Positions 45,410-56,301 are shown, numbered from the stretch's first letter. The stretch: DNA of 64,000 bases from Pantoea sp. GD03673 (GCF_029844725.1 NZ_JAOCKJ010000004.1:372001-436000), one strand, 5' to 3'. Numbers and translations: made by a program. Notes: generated by a model not told the origin, from the sequence alone.

Positions 45410-46513
45410 TTAACTGACGATCATGTCGTCGCGGTGAACCGCCACCGGGCCATATTCATATCCCAGGATTTCACTGATCTGCTGGCTGTGATGACCGGCG
45501 ATCATCCGCATCGCGTCGCTGTTGTAGCGTGAAACGCCATGAGCAATATCCCGGCCCTGCAGGCTGCGGATGCGGATTACTTCACCGCGTGAGAAATTGC
45601 CCTGAATAGCACGGATCCCTTTCGGCAGAAGCGAACTGCCGCGTTCGATGATGGCCGCCAGCGCACCATCATCGACGGTGAGTTCACCCGCCGGTGGCGC
45701 ACCAAAAATCCAGCGTTTACGGTTCTCCAGCGGCGATTGCTGTGCATGGAAGCGCGTGCCAACCGGCTTGCCGTCAATCACATCGCTGATCACACCGCTG
45801 CGACTGCCCGACGCGATGATCACATCAATACCGGCGCGGCAGGCAACATCTGCCGCCTGAAGCTTGGTCGACATGCCGCCGGTGCCGAGACCGGATACGC
45901 TGTCCCCCGCAAGAGCACGTAGCGCATCGTCAATCACATAGACGTCACTGATCAGCTCAGCCTCTGGATTGTTACGCGGGTCGGCCGTGAACAGGCCCTG
46001 CTGATCGGTCAGCAGCAGCAGTTTGTCGGCCCCGCCGAGCATGGCGGCCAGCGCCGAGAGATTATCGTTGTCACCTACTTTGATTTCGGCGGTGGCCACC
46101 GCATCGTTCTCGTTGATCACCGGCACAATGTGGTTATCCAGCAACGCGCGCAGCGTGTCACGCGCATTGAGGAAACGTTCACGGTCTTCCATGTCGGCAC
46201 GGGTCAGCAGCATCTGACCAATGTGGATGCCGTAGATAGAGAATAACTGTTCCCACAGCTGAATCAGACGGCTCTGCCCCACCGCAGCCAGCAGCTGCTT
46301 TGAGGCGATGGTAGGTGGCAGTTCGGGATAGCCCAGATGTTCACGTCCGGCGGCCATCGCGCCAGAGGTGACGATCACAATGCGGTGGCCTGCGGCATGC
46401 TGCTGCGCGCACTGGCGAACCAGCTCCACCATGTGTGCCCGATTCAACCGGCGAGAACCGCCGGTAAGAACACTGGTACCCAACTTGACCACTAAGGTCT
46501 GACTGCCACTCAT
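45410..46513 (-). CDS. proB: Glutamate 5-kinase
   Basis: 367 residues: amino-acid-kinase domain ([57 protein letters not shown]) and a C-terminal PUA domain (about 275-360). It phosphorylates glutamate and is feedback-inhibited by proline. First gene of proBA; divergent from phoE. Confidence 0.97.
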   Translation of the reverse strand: MSGSQTLVVKLGTSVLTGGSRRLNRAHMVELVRQCAQQHAAGHRIVIVTSGAMAAGREHLGYPELPPTIASKQLLAAVGQSRLIQLWEQLFSIYGIHIGQMLLTRADMEDRERFLNARDTLRALLDNHIVPVINENDAVATAEIKVGDNDNLSALAAMLGGADKLLLLTDQQGLFTADPRNNPEAELISDVYVIDDALRALAGDSVSGLGTGGMSTKLQAADVACRAGIDVIIASGSRSGVISDVIDGKPVGTRFHAQQSPLENRKRWIFGAPPAGELTVDDGALAAIIERGSSLLPKGIRAIQGNFSRGEVIRIRSLQGRDIAHGVSRYNSDAMRMIAGHHSQQISEILGYEYGPVAVHRDDMIVS

Positions 46514-46658
46514 ATTTCCTGCCGTAGTGAAAAATTTTTACGAAAGGACGTTTTAACAGGAGTCGATAAGGAAGCCAACAGGCAGCGGGGGAAAAGCACG
46601 AATTTACGCGGACAAGGGCGTAGACCAAAAGTTCAGCATTAACAAGAAATCCGGAAAA

Positions 46659-46676
46659 GTGTCATAAAAAGTTCAT
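46659..46676 (+). promoter_or_regulatory. Pho box upstream of phoE
   Basis: GTGTCAT-AAAA-AGTTCAT, two 7-bp direct half-sites of the PhoB consensus CTGTCAT (6 of 7 and 4 of 7 matches), followed about 11 nt later by TAAAAA as a possible -10. The downstream gene is the phosphate-limitation porin, which supports the call. Confidence 0.65.
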
Positions 46677-46751
46677 CACTGACGGGTAAAAAGTCGGTGC
46701 TTTACAAAAACTTTCATTTTTTTACGGCGTTCACATTGGGATTGATAGCAA

Positions 46752-47864
46752 ATGAAGAAAAGCACACTGGCCATGATCGTCTCCACGCTGACGCTGGCTT
46801 CTGCCGCGCACGCTGCCGAAATCTATAACAAAGATGGCAACAAACTGGATTTATACGGCAAAGTTAAAGCTGAGCATTACATCAGCGATAATGCCAGCGC
46901 AGACGGTGACAAGTCTTATACCCGTATTGGCTTCAAAGGCCAGACGCAGATTAATGACCTGATGACCGGTTACGGTCAGTGGGAATATCAGTACAACGTA
47001 AATAACTCTGAAGGCAGCGACGCCAATAACGGCAACAAAACCCGCCTCGGTTTTGCCGGTCTGAAATTCTCACAGTATGGTTCCGTGGATTATGGCCGTA
47101 ACTATGGCGTGCTGTATGACGTTGAGGCCTGGACCGACGTGTTCCCGGAATTTGGTGGTGACGGCACGGCCCGTTCCGATAACTTCATGACCCAGCGCGC
47201 CACCGGCGTTGCGACTTACCGCAACAACAACTTCTTTGGTCTGGTCGATGGGCTGAAATTTGCCCTGCAATATCAGGGCAAAAATGATGCGACCAGCACC
47301 AACAGCCGTACCGATATTAACCGCCAGAACGGCGACGGTTACGGTGCCTCTCTGGGCTATGCGCTGGGTGACAGCGGCGTGAGCCTGATGAGTGCGATCA
47401 CCTCATCTGACCGCACCAACCAGCAGCAGGCGCGTGCCTATGGCGGCGGTGACCGTGCGGATTCCTGGGGCGCAGGCGTGAAGTATGATGCCAACAGCGT
47501 TTACCTGGCAGCGATCTACACCGATACCCGCAACATGACGCCAATCAGCGGCACCAACCGCAACACCGGCGCATCCGTTGCGGGTGCCGCCAACAAAGCG
47601 CAGAACATTGAACTGGTGGCGCAGTATCAGTTCGACTTTGGCCTGCGTCCTTCTATTGGCTATGTGCAGACCAAAGGCAAAGATATCGAAAACGGTATCG
47701 GCGATGCGGATCTGGTGAAATATATCGACGTGGGCGCGACCTACTACTTCAACAAAAATATGTCGGCTTTCGTGGATTACAAAATCAACCAGCTGGATGA
47801 TGACAACGCGCTGTCGCTTAACAACGATGACGTGGTGGCGATGGGTGTGACTTACCAGTTCTGA
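46752..47864 (+). CDS. phoE: Outer-membrane porin PhoE
   Basis: 370 residues: signal peptide ([21 protein letters not shown]) and a 16-strand trimeric porin barrel. It shares [62 protein letters not shown] and the C-terminal [29 protein letters not shown] with E. coli PhoE and ends in Phe. Its position between proB and crl is the phoE position. Anion-preferring pore induced at low phosphate. Confidence 0.93.
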   Translation: MKKSTLAMIVSTLTLASAAHAAEIYNKDGNKLDLYGKVKAEHYISDNASADGDKSYTRIGFKGQTQINDLMTGYGQWEYQYNVNNSEGSDANNGNKTRLGFAGLKFSQYGSVDYGRNYGVLYDVEAWTDVFPEFGGDGTARSDNFMTQRATGVATYRNNNFFGLVDGLKFALQYQGKNDATSTNSRTDINRQNGDGYGASLGYALGDSGVSLMSAITSSDRTNQQQARAYGGGDRADSWGAGVKYDANSVYLAAIYTDTRNMTPISGTNRNTGASVAGAANKAQNIELVAQYQFDFGLRPSIGYVQTKGKDIENGIGDADLVKYIDVGATYYFNKNMSAFVDYKINQLDDDNALSLNNDDVVAMGVTYQF

Positions 47865-47927
47865 TTTCAGGCGCAAACCACCCGGCATGGGAAGAGTCAG
47901 GCTTCAGGCACAGCGTGCTGACAACGC

Positions 47928-48993
47928 CTGGCTCTTCCTGCTTGTGCGGGGAACACATCACCAGCACGCATTCAGCGGTAGCACTGGCCGGTTTATCCCC
48001 GCTGGGGCGAGGAACACGTAAAACCTGCGCTGGAAATCCTGCGTAACTACGGTTTATCCCCGCTCGCGCGGGGAACACGCTACTTCTGCAATCAGGCTCG
48101 TTTCCCACACCGGTTTATCCCCGCTCGCGCGGGGAACACCGTTTTGCTACGTGACATCATCATCGTTTCGCCGGTTTATCCCCACTCGCGCGGGGAACAC
48201 CCTGAATCTGGTTAATAGATCCCGCCCGGATGCGGTTTATCCCCACTCGCGCGGGGAACACGCGATCACGTTGCATGTATCAATATAAATTGACGGTTTA
48301 TCCCCGCTCGCGCGGGGAACACGCAGGAATTCGAGGCGCAGGCTTATGACGCAGCGGTTTATCCCCGCTCATGCGGGGAACACCTGCTCAACATCGAGAT
48401 CCAGAGAACTGGCTACGGTTTATCCCCGCTCATGCGGGGAACACACCATAGACGGCGAAACGATCGATGGAGAGGGCGGTTTATCCCCGCTCATGCGGGG
48501 AACACTTGGCGCGGTCCATAGCGATGAGACCAGACCACGGTTTATCCCCGCTCATGCGGGGAACACGCTGAGTTGGTCAGGGGGTTAAACAACGCGCGCG
48601 GTTTATCCACGCTCATGCGGGGAACACCCCGTGCTTTCCACTCAAATTTTGCTTCAACACGGTTTATCCCCGCTCATGCGGGGAACACTTGTCGATCAGC
48701 GATAACGTGAATTCCAGCTGCGGTTTATCCCCGCTCGCGCGGGGAACACTTCAATCTGATTGGGGTTGTTCGTTACTTTAGCGGTTTATCCCCGCTCGCG
48801 CGGGGAACACTACCCATTTACGGAATGAGTGAGGTACTGAACCGGTTTATCCCCGCTCGCGCGGGGAACACCTTTCACGGGTTAAATCTTTCGCTGTTAC
48901 CAGCGGTTTATCCCCGCTCGCGCGGGGAACACGGTGGGCTGGTTTGTTACCTCGGAGGGGAGTGCGGTTTATCCCCGCTCGCGCGGGGAACAC
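47928..48993 (-). CRISPR. Type I-E CRISPR array, 18 repeats and 17 spacers, no cas genes in view
   Basis: 29-nt repeats (CGGTTTATCCCCGCT...GGGGAACAC on the plus strand) recur with an exact 61-bp period, so every spacer is 32 nt. The leftmost repeat (47928) is only partly recognisable and the second (47989) has changes in the stem, marking the old end. The leader is on the right: the minus strand reads TTTAGA directly before the first repeat, as in E. coli. Transcription is therefore on the minus strand. Repeats vary in blocks: CGCG loop in 48050-48294 (two with ACTCGCG), CATG in six repeats 48355-48660, CGCG again in 48721-48965. The array lies between phoE and crl. Confidence 0.97.
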
Positions 48994-49380
48994 TCTAAAG
49001 TTATCCAGCTGATTACAATGCGTTTTTCCACACCAAAAAATTCCACCGAATTTTACACCCGAACGTAACCTGAATGTACATTTATTCTCCGGTACAAACT
49101 TTGGCGCAAAAAGCGCTCGCAATGAAAGCCTGAAGGGTGTCAGCACCCCCCTATCAGAGCGGATCCTGTCGCAACGCAAAACGCTGGGAAAAGAGGAAAA
49201 CATCCCGCCACCCGGAAAAAACACCGGGAGCATTGGCCCGGCTGTGAGCCCAATGAATGTGGTACATAATTGCGCGGAACGAACGGTATGAGACTGGCGA
49301 TAACATCTTCCCGCTAGTACCGTGCTCCCTTCGCAGACTCGGCTCCACAGCGAACCAGGCAAGACTTTGACAAAAAAAAA
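48994..49380 (-). promoter_or_regulatory. CRISPR leader and spacer region to crl
   Basis: About 390 bp between the array and the crl terminator. The part next to the array (48994 to about 49090) is A/T-rich and ends in TTTAGA against the first repeat, so it should contain the leader and array promoter. No gene was recognised in the remainder. Confidence 0.65.
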
Positions 49381-49400
49381 GGCGAGTGTTTCCACTCGCC
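49381..49400 (-). terminator. Terminator of crl
   Basis: GGCGAGTG-TTTC-CACTCGCC with T8 on the minus strand, about 20 nt past the crl stop. Confidence 0.92.
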
Positions 49401-49421
49401 CTTTTCCTCTGAAACACCCTA

Positions 49422-49823
49422 TCAGGCGCTCAGCTTCACCGGTTTCTCATCGAAGTCGCTGGCCGGAATAAGGTCCAGATCTAACTCCTTCAGCATCGCC
49501 TTCAGGCGAGTATGGAAATTCCGTAAGGTCTCTTCCACACGAGCCGTGTTCTCTTTGCCCTTGATGGTTGCCACCGACCAGTCACCCTCTTTATCGAACA
49601 GACCGATATGGTAGACATAGGTAAAGTGGTCAGCCTGCGCTTCCAGCTCCATCCACCAGCCCCAGAACTCACGCAGTTCCGGTGCCGGTTTCACATTGAC
49701 GCAGGCCGCCAGACAGTCGAAGAAGAACCGGGTTTCGCCACATTTCCCATCGCGAATATAAGGGCCAAGCTCTGTAAAACGCTTGAGCAGGCGACTGCGG
49801 GGATGACCACTTGGTAACGTCAT
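49422..49823 (-). CDS. crl: Sigma-S activator Crl
   Basis: 133 residues, as in E. coli. The start [61 protein letters not shown] is strongly conserved. Crl binds RpoS and promotes its assembly with RNA polymerase, favouring curli and stress genes. The longer frame to 49901 lacks support. With iraP at 12.5 kb, two separate RpoS modulators are in this window. Confidence 0.96.
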   Translation of the reverse strand: MTLPSGHPRSRLLKRFTELGPYIRDGKCGETRFFFDCLAACVNVKPAPELREFWGWWMELEAQADHFTYVYHIGLFDKEGDWSVATIKGKENTARVEETLRNFHTRLKAMLKELDLDLIPASDFDEKPVKLSA

Positions 49824-49979
49824 GCTGATTCTCCATAGGTTTTGACCGCTATACAGTCCTGATTTCCGGACGGCCTGCGTGACGTCGTGCCATCGGGGCA
49901 AGGTGACGTCATCTGCCGCTCGACGGCAGCCCGGAAGAATTCCGCTACTAGTTGTAGCAAATACTGTAAATTTTGCCAG

Positions 49980-51227
49980 TTACCTTTTTAAACGCTTCTC
50001 CAGCCAGTCGCAAATTTCATTCAGCGCCTTGTCGAAACTGGCCATCATCGGCTTCACCGGAATCAGCAACGCTTTGCCGTCTGACGACGAGTTAGCGATC
50101 AGCCTGCTCTCCTCCTCCGGGCTAAAGAGGTCGTTTTGCCAGTAGCCCGACAGCATCGGCGTTGGCGTCCGGCGGCCCAGCAATCCCTGCGTTTTCAGTG
50201 AATAGCGATTGAGTTCGGTGCGCAGCGCACTGTCGGAGGCGGTCGCCATGCCTAACCGGCTGGCCAGCATATCCATGTACATATCCGGGATCTCATCCTG
50301 CAACGCCGTCTGCGTCAGCAGCGCATGCACAATCGGGCCAAGACAGGCGACCCCACGCAGCCGCTGCGATTCCAGATAGGCCAGCCGCACGGCCACGTTG
50401 GCACCAAAGCGGTAACCAAACGCTGCCACGCGGGTATGATCCACCCAGGGCACATTTTCCAGATCGCGCAGCACCTGCTGATGCAGAAAACTGGTGTCCT
50501 GATTCAGCGTCCATTTCACCGAGTTACCCACCGACGGCACATCAATGGTCAGCATCGCAATGCCGCGCGGGGCGAGGTAGTCATGGAACAGGCGGTAGTG
50601 ATCGCTTTGTAACGAGTCGAGCGCGCCGCAGAACAGGACGGTGGGATAAGGCGCGTCAACATCCGGCGGCATGTGCAGAAAGCCGCTGACCGGACTGCCG
50701 CCCTTGATGGCGAACGTCAGGGGTTTCAGCTCGCCTGGCAGCCGCTGAGTTGCCTCTTCATAGGCGCGATTGGCCAGCGTCTGTGCCTGGTCGGCCAGCT
50801 CATCTCCTTTTATATAAGGATAAGCGGCAACGCTGTAGAGGTGCGCCGCATGCAGCCAGTCTTCGCCCGCCTCGCTGTCATCGGCAGCCTCCAGCGCTTT
50901 CTGCTGCCAGATGCCCGCCTGTTTGCACCATTCGAAATGCCAGTTGCCGCTGCGGAAACCGATCACCGTGTCGAGCAGCGTCTCATCGGTGTGTTCAACG
51001 TTACTGATGGCGATACGCGCCAGGACTTCGCTGATCTCCTGCGGCGTCAGGCCGCGCCACGTCCACATCAGCTTATTCAGCATGCGATACCAGCCACGCT
51101 GGCTGTCACCATCCAGGGCTGAGTGGACATCCGGGGTAGCGTGATGCTGACGGCGAACCAGGGAAGAGGTTTCAGGATGCTTAAAGCGGGGTTTGAATAG
51201 CTCCTCGCTGAGATTTTTGCTCGACAT
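49980..51227 (-). CDS. frsA: Esterase FrsA
   Basis: 415 residues with an alpha/beta-hydrolase C-terminal half. It matches FrsA ([85 protein letters not shown]). The usual nucleophile elbow GxSxG reads GYRFGAN, so the classical Ser is absent, as in E. coli FrsA, where the enzymatic role is disputed and binding to IIA-Glc has been reported. GGAGAAGTGAGT precedes the start at 51227. Confidence 0.93.
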   Translation of the reverse strand: MSSKNLSEELFKPRFKHPETSSLVRRQHHATPDVHSALDGDSQRGWYRMLNKLMWTWRGLTPQEISEVLARIAISNVEHTDETLLDTVIGFRSGNWHFEWCKQAGIWQQKALEAADDSEAGEDWLHAAHLYSVAAYPYIKGDELADQAQTLANRAYEEATQRLPGELKPLTFAIKGGSPVSGFLHMPPDVDAPYPTVLFCGALDSLQSDHYRLFHDYLAPRGIAMLTIDVPSVGNSVKWTLNQDTSFLHQQVLRDLENVPWVDHTRVAAFGYRFGANVAVRLAYLESQRLRGVACLGPIVHALLTQTALQDEIPDMYMDMLASRLGMATASDSALRTELNRYSLKTQGLLGRRTPTPMLSGYWQNDLFSPEEESRLIANSSSDGKALLIPVKPMMASFDKALNEICDWLEKRLKR

Positions 51228-51302
51228 ACTCACTTCTCCTGCAACATAACGGCGATGGCTAAGTGTACTGTACGGCATTTCGGGGTGCGAGGCTCAGAAA
51301 GC

Positions 51303-51328
51303 ACAACGCCCGGAAAACCGGGCGTTGT
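51303..51328 (-). terminator. Terminator after gpt
   Basis: ACAACGCCCGG-AAAA-CCGGGCGTTGT, a perfect 11-bp stem, 15 nt past the gpt stop on the minus strand. Only a short U-tract follows. Confidence 0.75.
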
Positions 51329-51342
51329 CTGATGTGTATCAA

Positions 51343-51801
51343 TCAGTTTTTTACAATCGGCGGGATGTAGACCACACCCATATCCCACGGCTGCTCAATC
51401 CAGGTATCCTGCGGAATATCGACGATATAATCATCAACCAGCGAACGACCGGCAGGTTTCGCGAAAATGGTGCAGAAACGCGCTTTCGGGTACATCTCGC
51501 GAATCGCCTGTGCCGTCCCCCCGGTATCCACCAGGTCATCGATCACAATAAAGCCTTCACCGTCGCCTTCTGCGCGCTTCAGGACTTTCATTTCGCGCTG
51601 ATGATCGTGGTCATAGCTGGAGATGCAGACGGTATCAACGTAGCGGATACCCAGTTCACGTGCCAGCAGCGAAGCCGGTACCAGGCCGCCGCGGCTTACC
51701 GCGATGATGCCTTTCCACTGCTCAACAGGCAGCAGGCGCTGGGCTAGTTTGCGGGCATGAATCTGAAGCATGTCCCAGGTAACGACGTATTTTTCGCTCA
51801 T
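51343..51801 (-). CDS. gpt: Xanthine-guanine phosphoribosyltransferase
   Basis: 152 residues, as in E. coli. PRPP-binding signature [22 protein letters not shown], with [35 protein letters not shown] upstream. Salvages xanthine and guanine (and hypoxanthine) to nucleotides. Start [19 protein letters not shown] by homology; the longer frame is not used. Confidence 0.97.
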   Translation of the reverse strand: MSEKYVVTWDMLQIHARKLAQRLLPVEQWKGIIAVSRGGLVPASLLARELGIRYVDTVCISSYDHDHQREMKVLKRAEGDGEGFIVIDDLVDTGGTAQAIREMYPKARFCTIFAKPAGRSLVDDYIVDIPQDTWIEQPWDMGVVYIPPIVKN

Positions 51802-52055
51802 AGAATAGAAATCCCAGCCAACCGAAGTGGCGTAAAAATGTGCAACGGGGAAAAGGTTGCGCGAGATTATAAGGAGTTGACGCACTAAAAACCAGCACCC
51901 GCACGCTGGTTGCGGCTTTTTAGCGCGTCTGAGAGCGCACCTGTCAGGAAACAGTGATATTCTCAGGCCTGGCTCGTCAGATTCTCTGACGGCGATTTTT
52001 CACTGGAAACTCGCGATGTCCGGCCTCGCCGGTACACTGACACAGGAGACCTGTC

Positions 52056-53513
52056 GTGTCTGAATTGTCTCAACTCTCTCCACAGCCACTGTGGGATATT
52101 TTCGCTAAGATCTGCTCTATTCCCCATCCCTCTTTTCACGAAGAAGCGCTGGCGAACTACATCACCGGCTGGGCTAAAGAGCAGGGCTTCTGGTGTGAGC
52201 GCGATCAGGTCGGCAACATCCTGATTCGTAAGCCCGCTACCGCAGGCATGGAAAACCGTACGCCGGTTGCGCTGCAGGCGCATCTGGATATGGTGCCGCA
52301 GAAAAATAACGACACCGTTCATGACTTCACCAAAGATCCGATTCAGCCCTGGATTGACGGCGAGTGGGTGAAGGCGCGTGGCACGACACTGGGTGCGGAC
52401 AACGGCATTGGTATGGCGTCTGCGCTGGCGGTGCTGGCTGACAACAGCCTGACGCATGGCCCGCTGGAAGTGCTGCTGACCATGACTGAAGAGACGGGCA
52501 TGGATGGCGCTTTCGGTCTGCAACCCAACTGGCTGCAGGCTGAAATCCTGATCAACACCGACTCTGAAGAGGAAGGTGAGATCTACATGGGTTGTGCAGG
52601 CGGTATCGACTTCGTCTCTACCCTGCCGCTGACCCGTGAAGCTGTGCCTGCTGAGTTCCAGACCCTGAAGCTGACGCTGAAAGGGCTGCGTGGCGGTCAC
52701 TCCGGTGCCGATATTCACATGGGTCTTGGCAACGCCAACAAACTGCTGGCACGCTTCCTGGCGGCACACGCGGCTGAACTGGATCTGCGTCTGCTGGCGT
52801 TCACCGGCGGTACGCTGCGTAATGCGATCCCGCGTGAAGCCTTTGCTACCGTAGCGGTCGAAAGCCACAAAGCGGATGCGCTGAAATCCGCCGCGGCAAA
52901 CTTCCTGAGCGCGATTAAAAACGAGCACGGCGTTAAAGAGCCAAACATCGCACTGGTTACCGAGCCGCTGGCGCATCAGGGTGATGCCCTGAGCACTGAC
53001 AGCCGCGATCGCTTCCTGAATCTGCTGAACAGCACGCCAAACGGCGTTATCCGCAATTCAGACGTCGCGAAAGGCGTGGTCGAAACCTCACTGAATATCG
53101 GTGTGGTTACGATGGAAGATGACCACGCAGAGATCAACTGTCTGATCCGTTCACTGATCGACACCGGCCGCGATTATGTGGTGCAGATGCTGACCTCGCT
53201 GGGCCAGCTGGCTGGTGCTCAGACCAAAGCGAAAGGCGGCTACCCAGGCTGGCAGCCGGATGCGGACTCCGCCATCATGGCGCTGACCCGTCAGACCTAT
53301 GTCGCGCTGTTTGACAAGACGCCGAACATTCAGGTGATTCACGCCGGTCTGGAGTGTGGTCTGTTCAAAAAGCCTTACCCGGACATGGATATGGTGTCGA
53401 TTGGGCCGACCATCACCGGGCCGCACTCGCCGGATGAGCAGGTTCACATCGAAAGCGTTGGCCTTTACTGGAAACTGCTGACCACCCTGCTGAATGTGGT
53501 GCCAGAAAAGTAA
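52056..53513 (+). CDS. pepD: Aminoacyl-histidine dipeptidase (peptidase D)
   Basis: 485 residues, as in E. coli, from a GTG start with ACAGGAGACCTGTC ahead. Zn-dependent M20 family: metal ligands in LQAHLDMVPQ, GADNGIGMA (Asp) and TMTEETGMDGAFGL (Glu pair), NTDSEEEGE, and the late His in VIHAGLECGLF. Cleaves dipeptides such as carnosine and Cys-Gly. Divergent from gpt. Confidence 0.97.
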   Translation: MSELSQLSPQPLWDIFAKICSIPHPSFHEEALANYITGWAKEQGFWCERDQVGNILIRKPATAGMENRTPVALQAHLDMVPQKNNDTVHDFTKDPIQPWIDGEWVKARGTTLGADNGIGMASALAVLADNSLTHGPLEVLLTMTEETGMDGAFGLQPNWLQAEILINTDSEEEGEIYMGCAGGIDFVSTLPLTREAVPAEFQTLKLTLKGLRGGHSGADIHMGLGNANKLLARFLAAHAAELDLRLLAFTGGTLRNAIPREAFATVAVESHKADALKSAAANFLSAIKNEHGVKEPNIALVTEPLAHQGDALSTDSRDRFLNLLNSTPNGVIRNSDVAKGVVETSLNIGVVTMEDDHAEINCLIRSLIDTGRDYVVQMLTSLGQLAGAQTKAKGGYPGWQPDADSAIMALTRQTYVALFDKTPNIQVIHAGLECGLFKKPYPDMDMVSIGPTITGPHSPDEQVHIESVGLYWKLLTTLLNVVPEK

Positions 53514-53531
53514 TTCTGTCGCCAAAAAAAG

Positions 53532-53551
53532 AACCAGGCTCCGGCCTGGTT
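53532..53551 (+). terminator. Terminator of pepD
   Basis: AACCAGGC-TCCG-GCCTGGTT with A7 before and T7 after, about 18 nt past the stop. Confidence 0.93.
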
Positions 53552-53772
53552 TTTTTATGCCTGTGACTTTTCACCAGCATAATTCGCTGCCTTTTCCGCG
53601 CTTTCCGCTGCTATTCCGCCACGTTCCCGCGCTTCGCTGGTTATAGCCGCCATTATGTCCAGATGTCTGGATGGCTAATAAGATTTCGTGCTAGCTTATG
53701 CGCTTTCGGCTGTTGCCGCGCCTGAAGGTTCAGGAAAAAATGCGGCCAGTGATTCTTCAGGAGAGTAATGAC

Positions 53773-55278
53773 ATGCCAGGGTTAAACTGCCTTGAGATGC
53801 GTAACATCTCCATCGCTTTTGGCGGGTTTGCCGCGCTATGGTCGGTGGATTTCCGCAGTGACGGCCATTCGGTTCATGCCCTGACCGGCGCAAACGGTGC
53901 AGGCAAATCGACACTGATGGCCATCCTTTCCGGCGCGCACAGCCATTACAGCGGCGACATTCTGCTGGATGGTCAGCCGGTCTCCATCCGCACGCCGCGT
54001 GATGCTAAGCGGCTGGGTATTCATCTGGTTCAGCAGGAAGTGGATGTGGCGCTGGTGCCGCAGCTCAGCGTAGCGGAAAACATTCTGCTGGATCGGCTGG
54101 CCGAGCCCGGTCACCGCTATCGCTGGCGCGACATCCGCCATCAGGCGCGGACGCTGCTGGCACAGCTCGACGTAACACTTGACGTTAACCGGCTGGCAGA
54201 GCGCTGTACGCTGGCTGAAAAACAGCAAATTCTGCTGGCACGGGCGCTGTCACACCACTGCCGCTTCCTGATCCTGGATGAACCTACTGCCCCGCTGGAT
54301 CAGCATGAAAGCGAGCGGCTGTTTACCGTGGTGCGCCGTCTGCAGGCCAGCGGTATCGGCGTTGTCTTTATCTCTCACCGCATCCATGAACTGAAAGCCA
54401 TCTGCGACCAGCTGACGGTGCTGCGTGATGGCCGTCTGATTGAAACCGGCCCGATGGCGGCGCTGAGCGGCGAGCAGATCGTGGAGAAAATGCTGGGCCA
54501 TCAGCTCACCGATATTTTTCCGGCCCGCCGTGCGCAGCAGGCACAGCCGCTGCTGCTGGCGGTGGAAGACCTTCACGATGAACAGCTGCTGCAGGCTATC
54601 TCACTGCGGCTGCACAAAGGGGAAATTCTGGGCATCGCAGGCCTGGCCGGTGCGGGCAAAACCGAACTGTGCAAGGCGCTGTTTGGTGCCAGCAAAAGCC
54701 GCGTCAGTCGCGGTGAACTGCACGGTCAGCCGTGGCAGCCCCGCTCCCCGCACGACTCCGTCAGCCGCCGCATGGCGCTGGTGCCGGAGGAGCGGCGTAA
54801 AGAGGGGATCTTTATTGATGAGTCGGTCGCGATGAACCTGAGCGTTAGCGCGGACGACAGCTTTTCGCGCTGGAGCCTGTTCGGGCATCGTCAGGCGTGG
54901 CGCTGGGCGGAGCAGGTCATCCGGCAGCTGCAGGTGCGCACCACCGGTCCGGCACAACTGCTGCGCCGTCTCTCTGGCGGCAACCAGCAGAAGGTGGCGA
55001 TTGGCAAATGGCTGCGCAATAACGCTGACGTGCTGATTTTCGATGAGCCGACCAAAGGCGTCGACATTAAAGCTAAAACCGAGCTGTTTACGCTCATCGA
55101 CACCCTGGCGCGCGAGGGGAAAGGCATTATCTACGCGTCAGGTGAATTTTCTGAACTGGTCGGCTTGTGCGACCGGATTTGCGTGCTCTGGGATGGACGC
55201 ATTGTGGCCGAGCTGGCTGCACGCGACGTCACCGAAGAGACGCTTTTGCTCTATTCCACCGGAGGAACCCCTGCGTGA
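53773..55278 (+). CDS. Sugar ABC transporter ATP-binding protein (ribose type)
   Basis: 501 residues with two fused nucleotide-binding domains, as in RbsA/MglA. Domain 1 has GANGAGKST (about 39-47), the family's degenerate signature CTLAEKQQILLARAL and LILDEPTAPLD. Domain 2 has GLAGAGKTE, LVPEERRKEGI, LSGGNQQKVAIGKWL and IFDEPTKGVD. The start MPGLNCLEM follows CAGGAGAG; the frame open to 53698 is less likely. First of three genes; its stop overlaps the permease GTG. No regulator or sugar-metabolising enzyme is adjacent, so the sugar is unknown. Confidence 0.92.
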   Translation: MPGLNCLEMRNISIAFGGFAALWSVDFRSDGHSVHALTGANGAGKSTLMAILSGAHSHYSGDILLDGQPVSIRTPRDAKRLGIHLVQQEVDVALVPQLSVAENILLDRLAEPGHRYRWRDIRHQARTLLAQLDVTLDVNRLAERCTLAEKQQILLARALSHHCRFLILDEPTAPLDQHESERLFTVVRRLQASGIGVVFISHRIHELKAICDQLTVLRDGRLIETGPMAALSGEQIVEKMLGHQLTDIFPARRAQQAQPLLLAVEDLHDEQLLQAISLRLHKGEILGIAGLAGAGKTELCKALFGASKSRVSRGELHGQPWQPRSPHDSVSRRMALVPEERRKEGIFIDESVAMNLSVSADDSFSRWSLFGHRQAWRWAEQVIRQLQVRTTGPAQLLRRLSGGNQQKVAIGKWLRNNADVLIFDEPTKGVDIKAKTELFTLIDTLAREGKGIIYASGEFSELVGLCDRICVLWDGRIVAELAARDVTEETLLLYSTGGTPA

Positions 55279-56276
55279 GCAGTAAAGAAACCCGCCTGAA
55301 TCTGACCCCCTCGCCGTGGCGTCACCAGTTGTTCGACTTTCTCTATAAATGGGGCATGTTGCTCACGGTGGTCCTCCTGATCGCTGCCTTTGGTCTTGCC
55401 TCCGACAGCTTTCTTGAGCCTGGCAACATCATCAATATTCTGCGTTCGATTGCCATTGTCACGGTGATCGCGATCGGCGTGTCGATCTCCCTGACCGTGG
55501 GTGGCTTTGATCTGTCGGTCGGCTCGACCGCCTCGCTGGCCAATGCGCTGGTGATTTCGCTGTTTGTCTGGTACGGCTTCGGCACCACCACCGCGATCCT
55601 GATCACCCTGGCGCTCTGCACCCTGGTCGGGCTGTTCAATGCCTTCCTGATTGTCATCCTGCGCATCCCCGACATGCTGGCGACGCTGGCGACGCTGTTC
55701 GTGATTCAGGGTGTGGCGATGACCTACAGCTTTGGCGGGTCGATCACCGAGAACATGGTGCTGCCGAGCGGGGACATGGCGGAAGGCACCATCCCGGCTG
55801 CGTTTGGCCTGCTCGGTCAGGTGCCGACCATCGTCATTATTATGCTGGTGGTCACCGTCGCCGCGCAGCTGGCGCTGTCGCTGACTAAACATGGTCGCCG
55901 GATGTATGCGCTGGGCGGTAATCCTGAAGCGGCGCGTCTCTCCGGCATCCGTACGACACGCTATCGCGTGCTGGCGTATGTGATTGCCTCCCTGCTCGCC
56001 GGTCTGGGGGGCATCCTGCTCGCCTCGCGTATTGGGTCATCGCAGGTTAACGCCGGAAGCGGTTACCTGATGGACGCAGTCGCGGCAGCGTGGATTGGCT
56101 TCTCACTGGCAGGCTCCGGCAAGCCAAATGCGCTGGGCACGCTGGTCGGCGCGGTGATCCTGGGCGTGCTGCAAAACGGCCTGGTGATGCTCTCTGTTCC
56201 CTACTACGCCATGGACATTATTAAAGGGCTGGTGCTGGCATTAGCACTGGCGATCACCTATATCCAGCGCCGCTGA
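55275..56276 (+). CDS. Sugar ABC transporter permease (ribose type)
   Basis: 333 residues from a GTG that overlaps the ATPase stop (GTGA). About eight to ten helices. Contains the RbsC-family blocks NIINILRSIAIVTVIAIGVSISLTVGGFDLSVGS, the EAA-like GGNPEAARLSGI and AGSGYLMDAVAAAWIGF. Forms the membrane channel with the neighbouring ATPase and binding protein. Confidence 0.92.
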   Translation: MSSKETRLNLTPSPWRHQLFDFLYKWGMLLTVVLLIAAFGLASDSFLEPGNIINILRSIAIVTVIAIGVSISLTVGGFDLSVGSTASLANALVISLFVWYGFGTTTAILITLALCTLVGLFNAFLIVILRIPDMLATLATLFVIQGVAMTYSFGGSITENMVLPSGDMAEGTIPAAFGLLGQVPTIVIIMLVVTVAAQLALSLTKHGRRMYALGGNPEAARLSGIRTTRYRVLAYVIASLLAGLGGILLASRIGSSQVNAGSGYLMDAVAAAWIGFSLAGSGKPNALGTLVGAVILGVLQNGLVMLSVPYYAMDIIKGLVLALALAITYIQRR

Positions 56277-56301
56277 GGCGCGTTTACCGGAGTTGATAAC
56301 A

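Noticed and set aside
48346-48588. Open frame inside the CRISPR array
   Set aside because: Its translation (repeated RFIPAHAGNT-like units) is just the repeat read in frame; not a gene.
49000-49395. 182-codon minus-strand frame between the CRISPR array and crl
   Set aside because: It runs from crl's terminator into CRISPR repeats and encodes the repeat sequence at its end; not a gene.
51963-52976. 337-codon frame antisense to pepD
   Set aside because: Shadow of the clearly conserved pepD gene; no ribosome site or recognisable motif.
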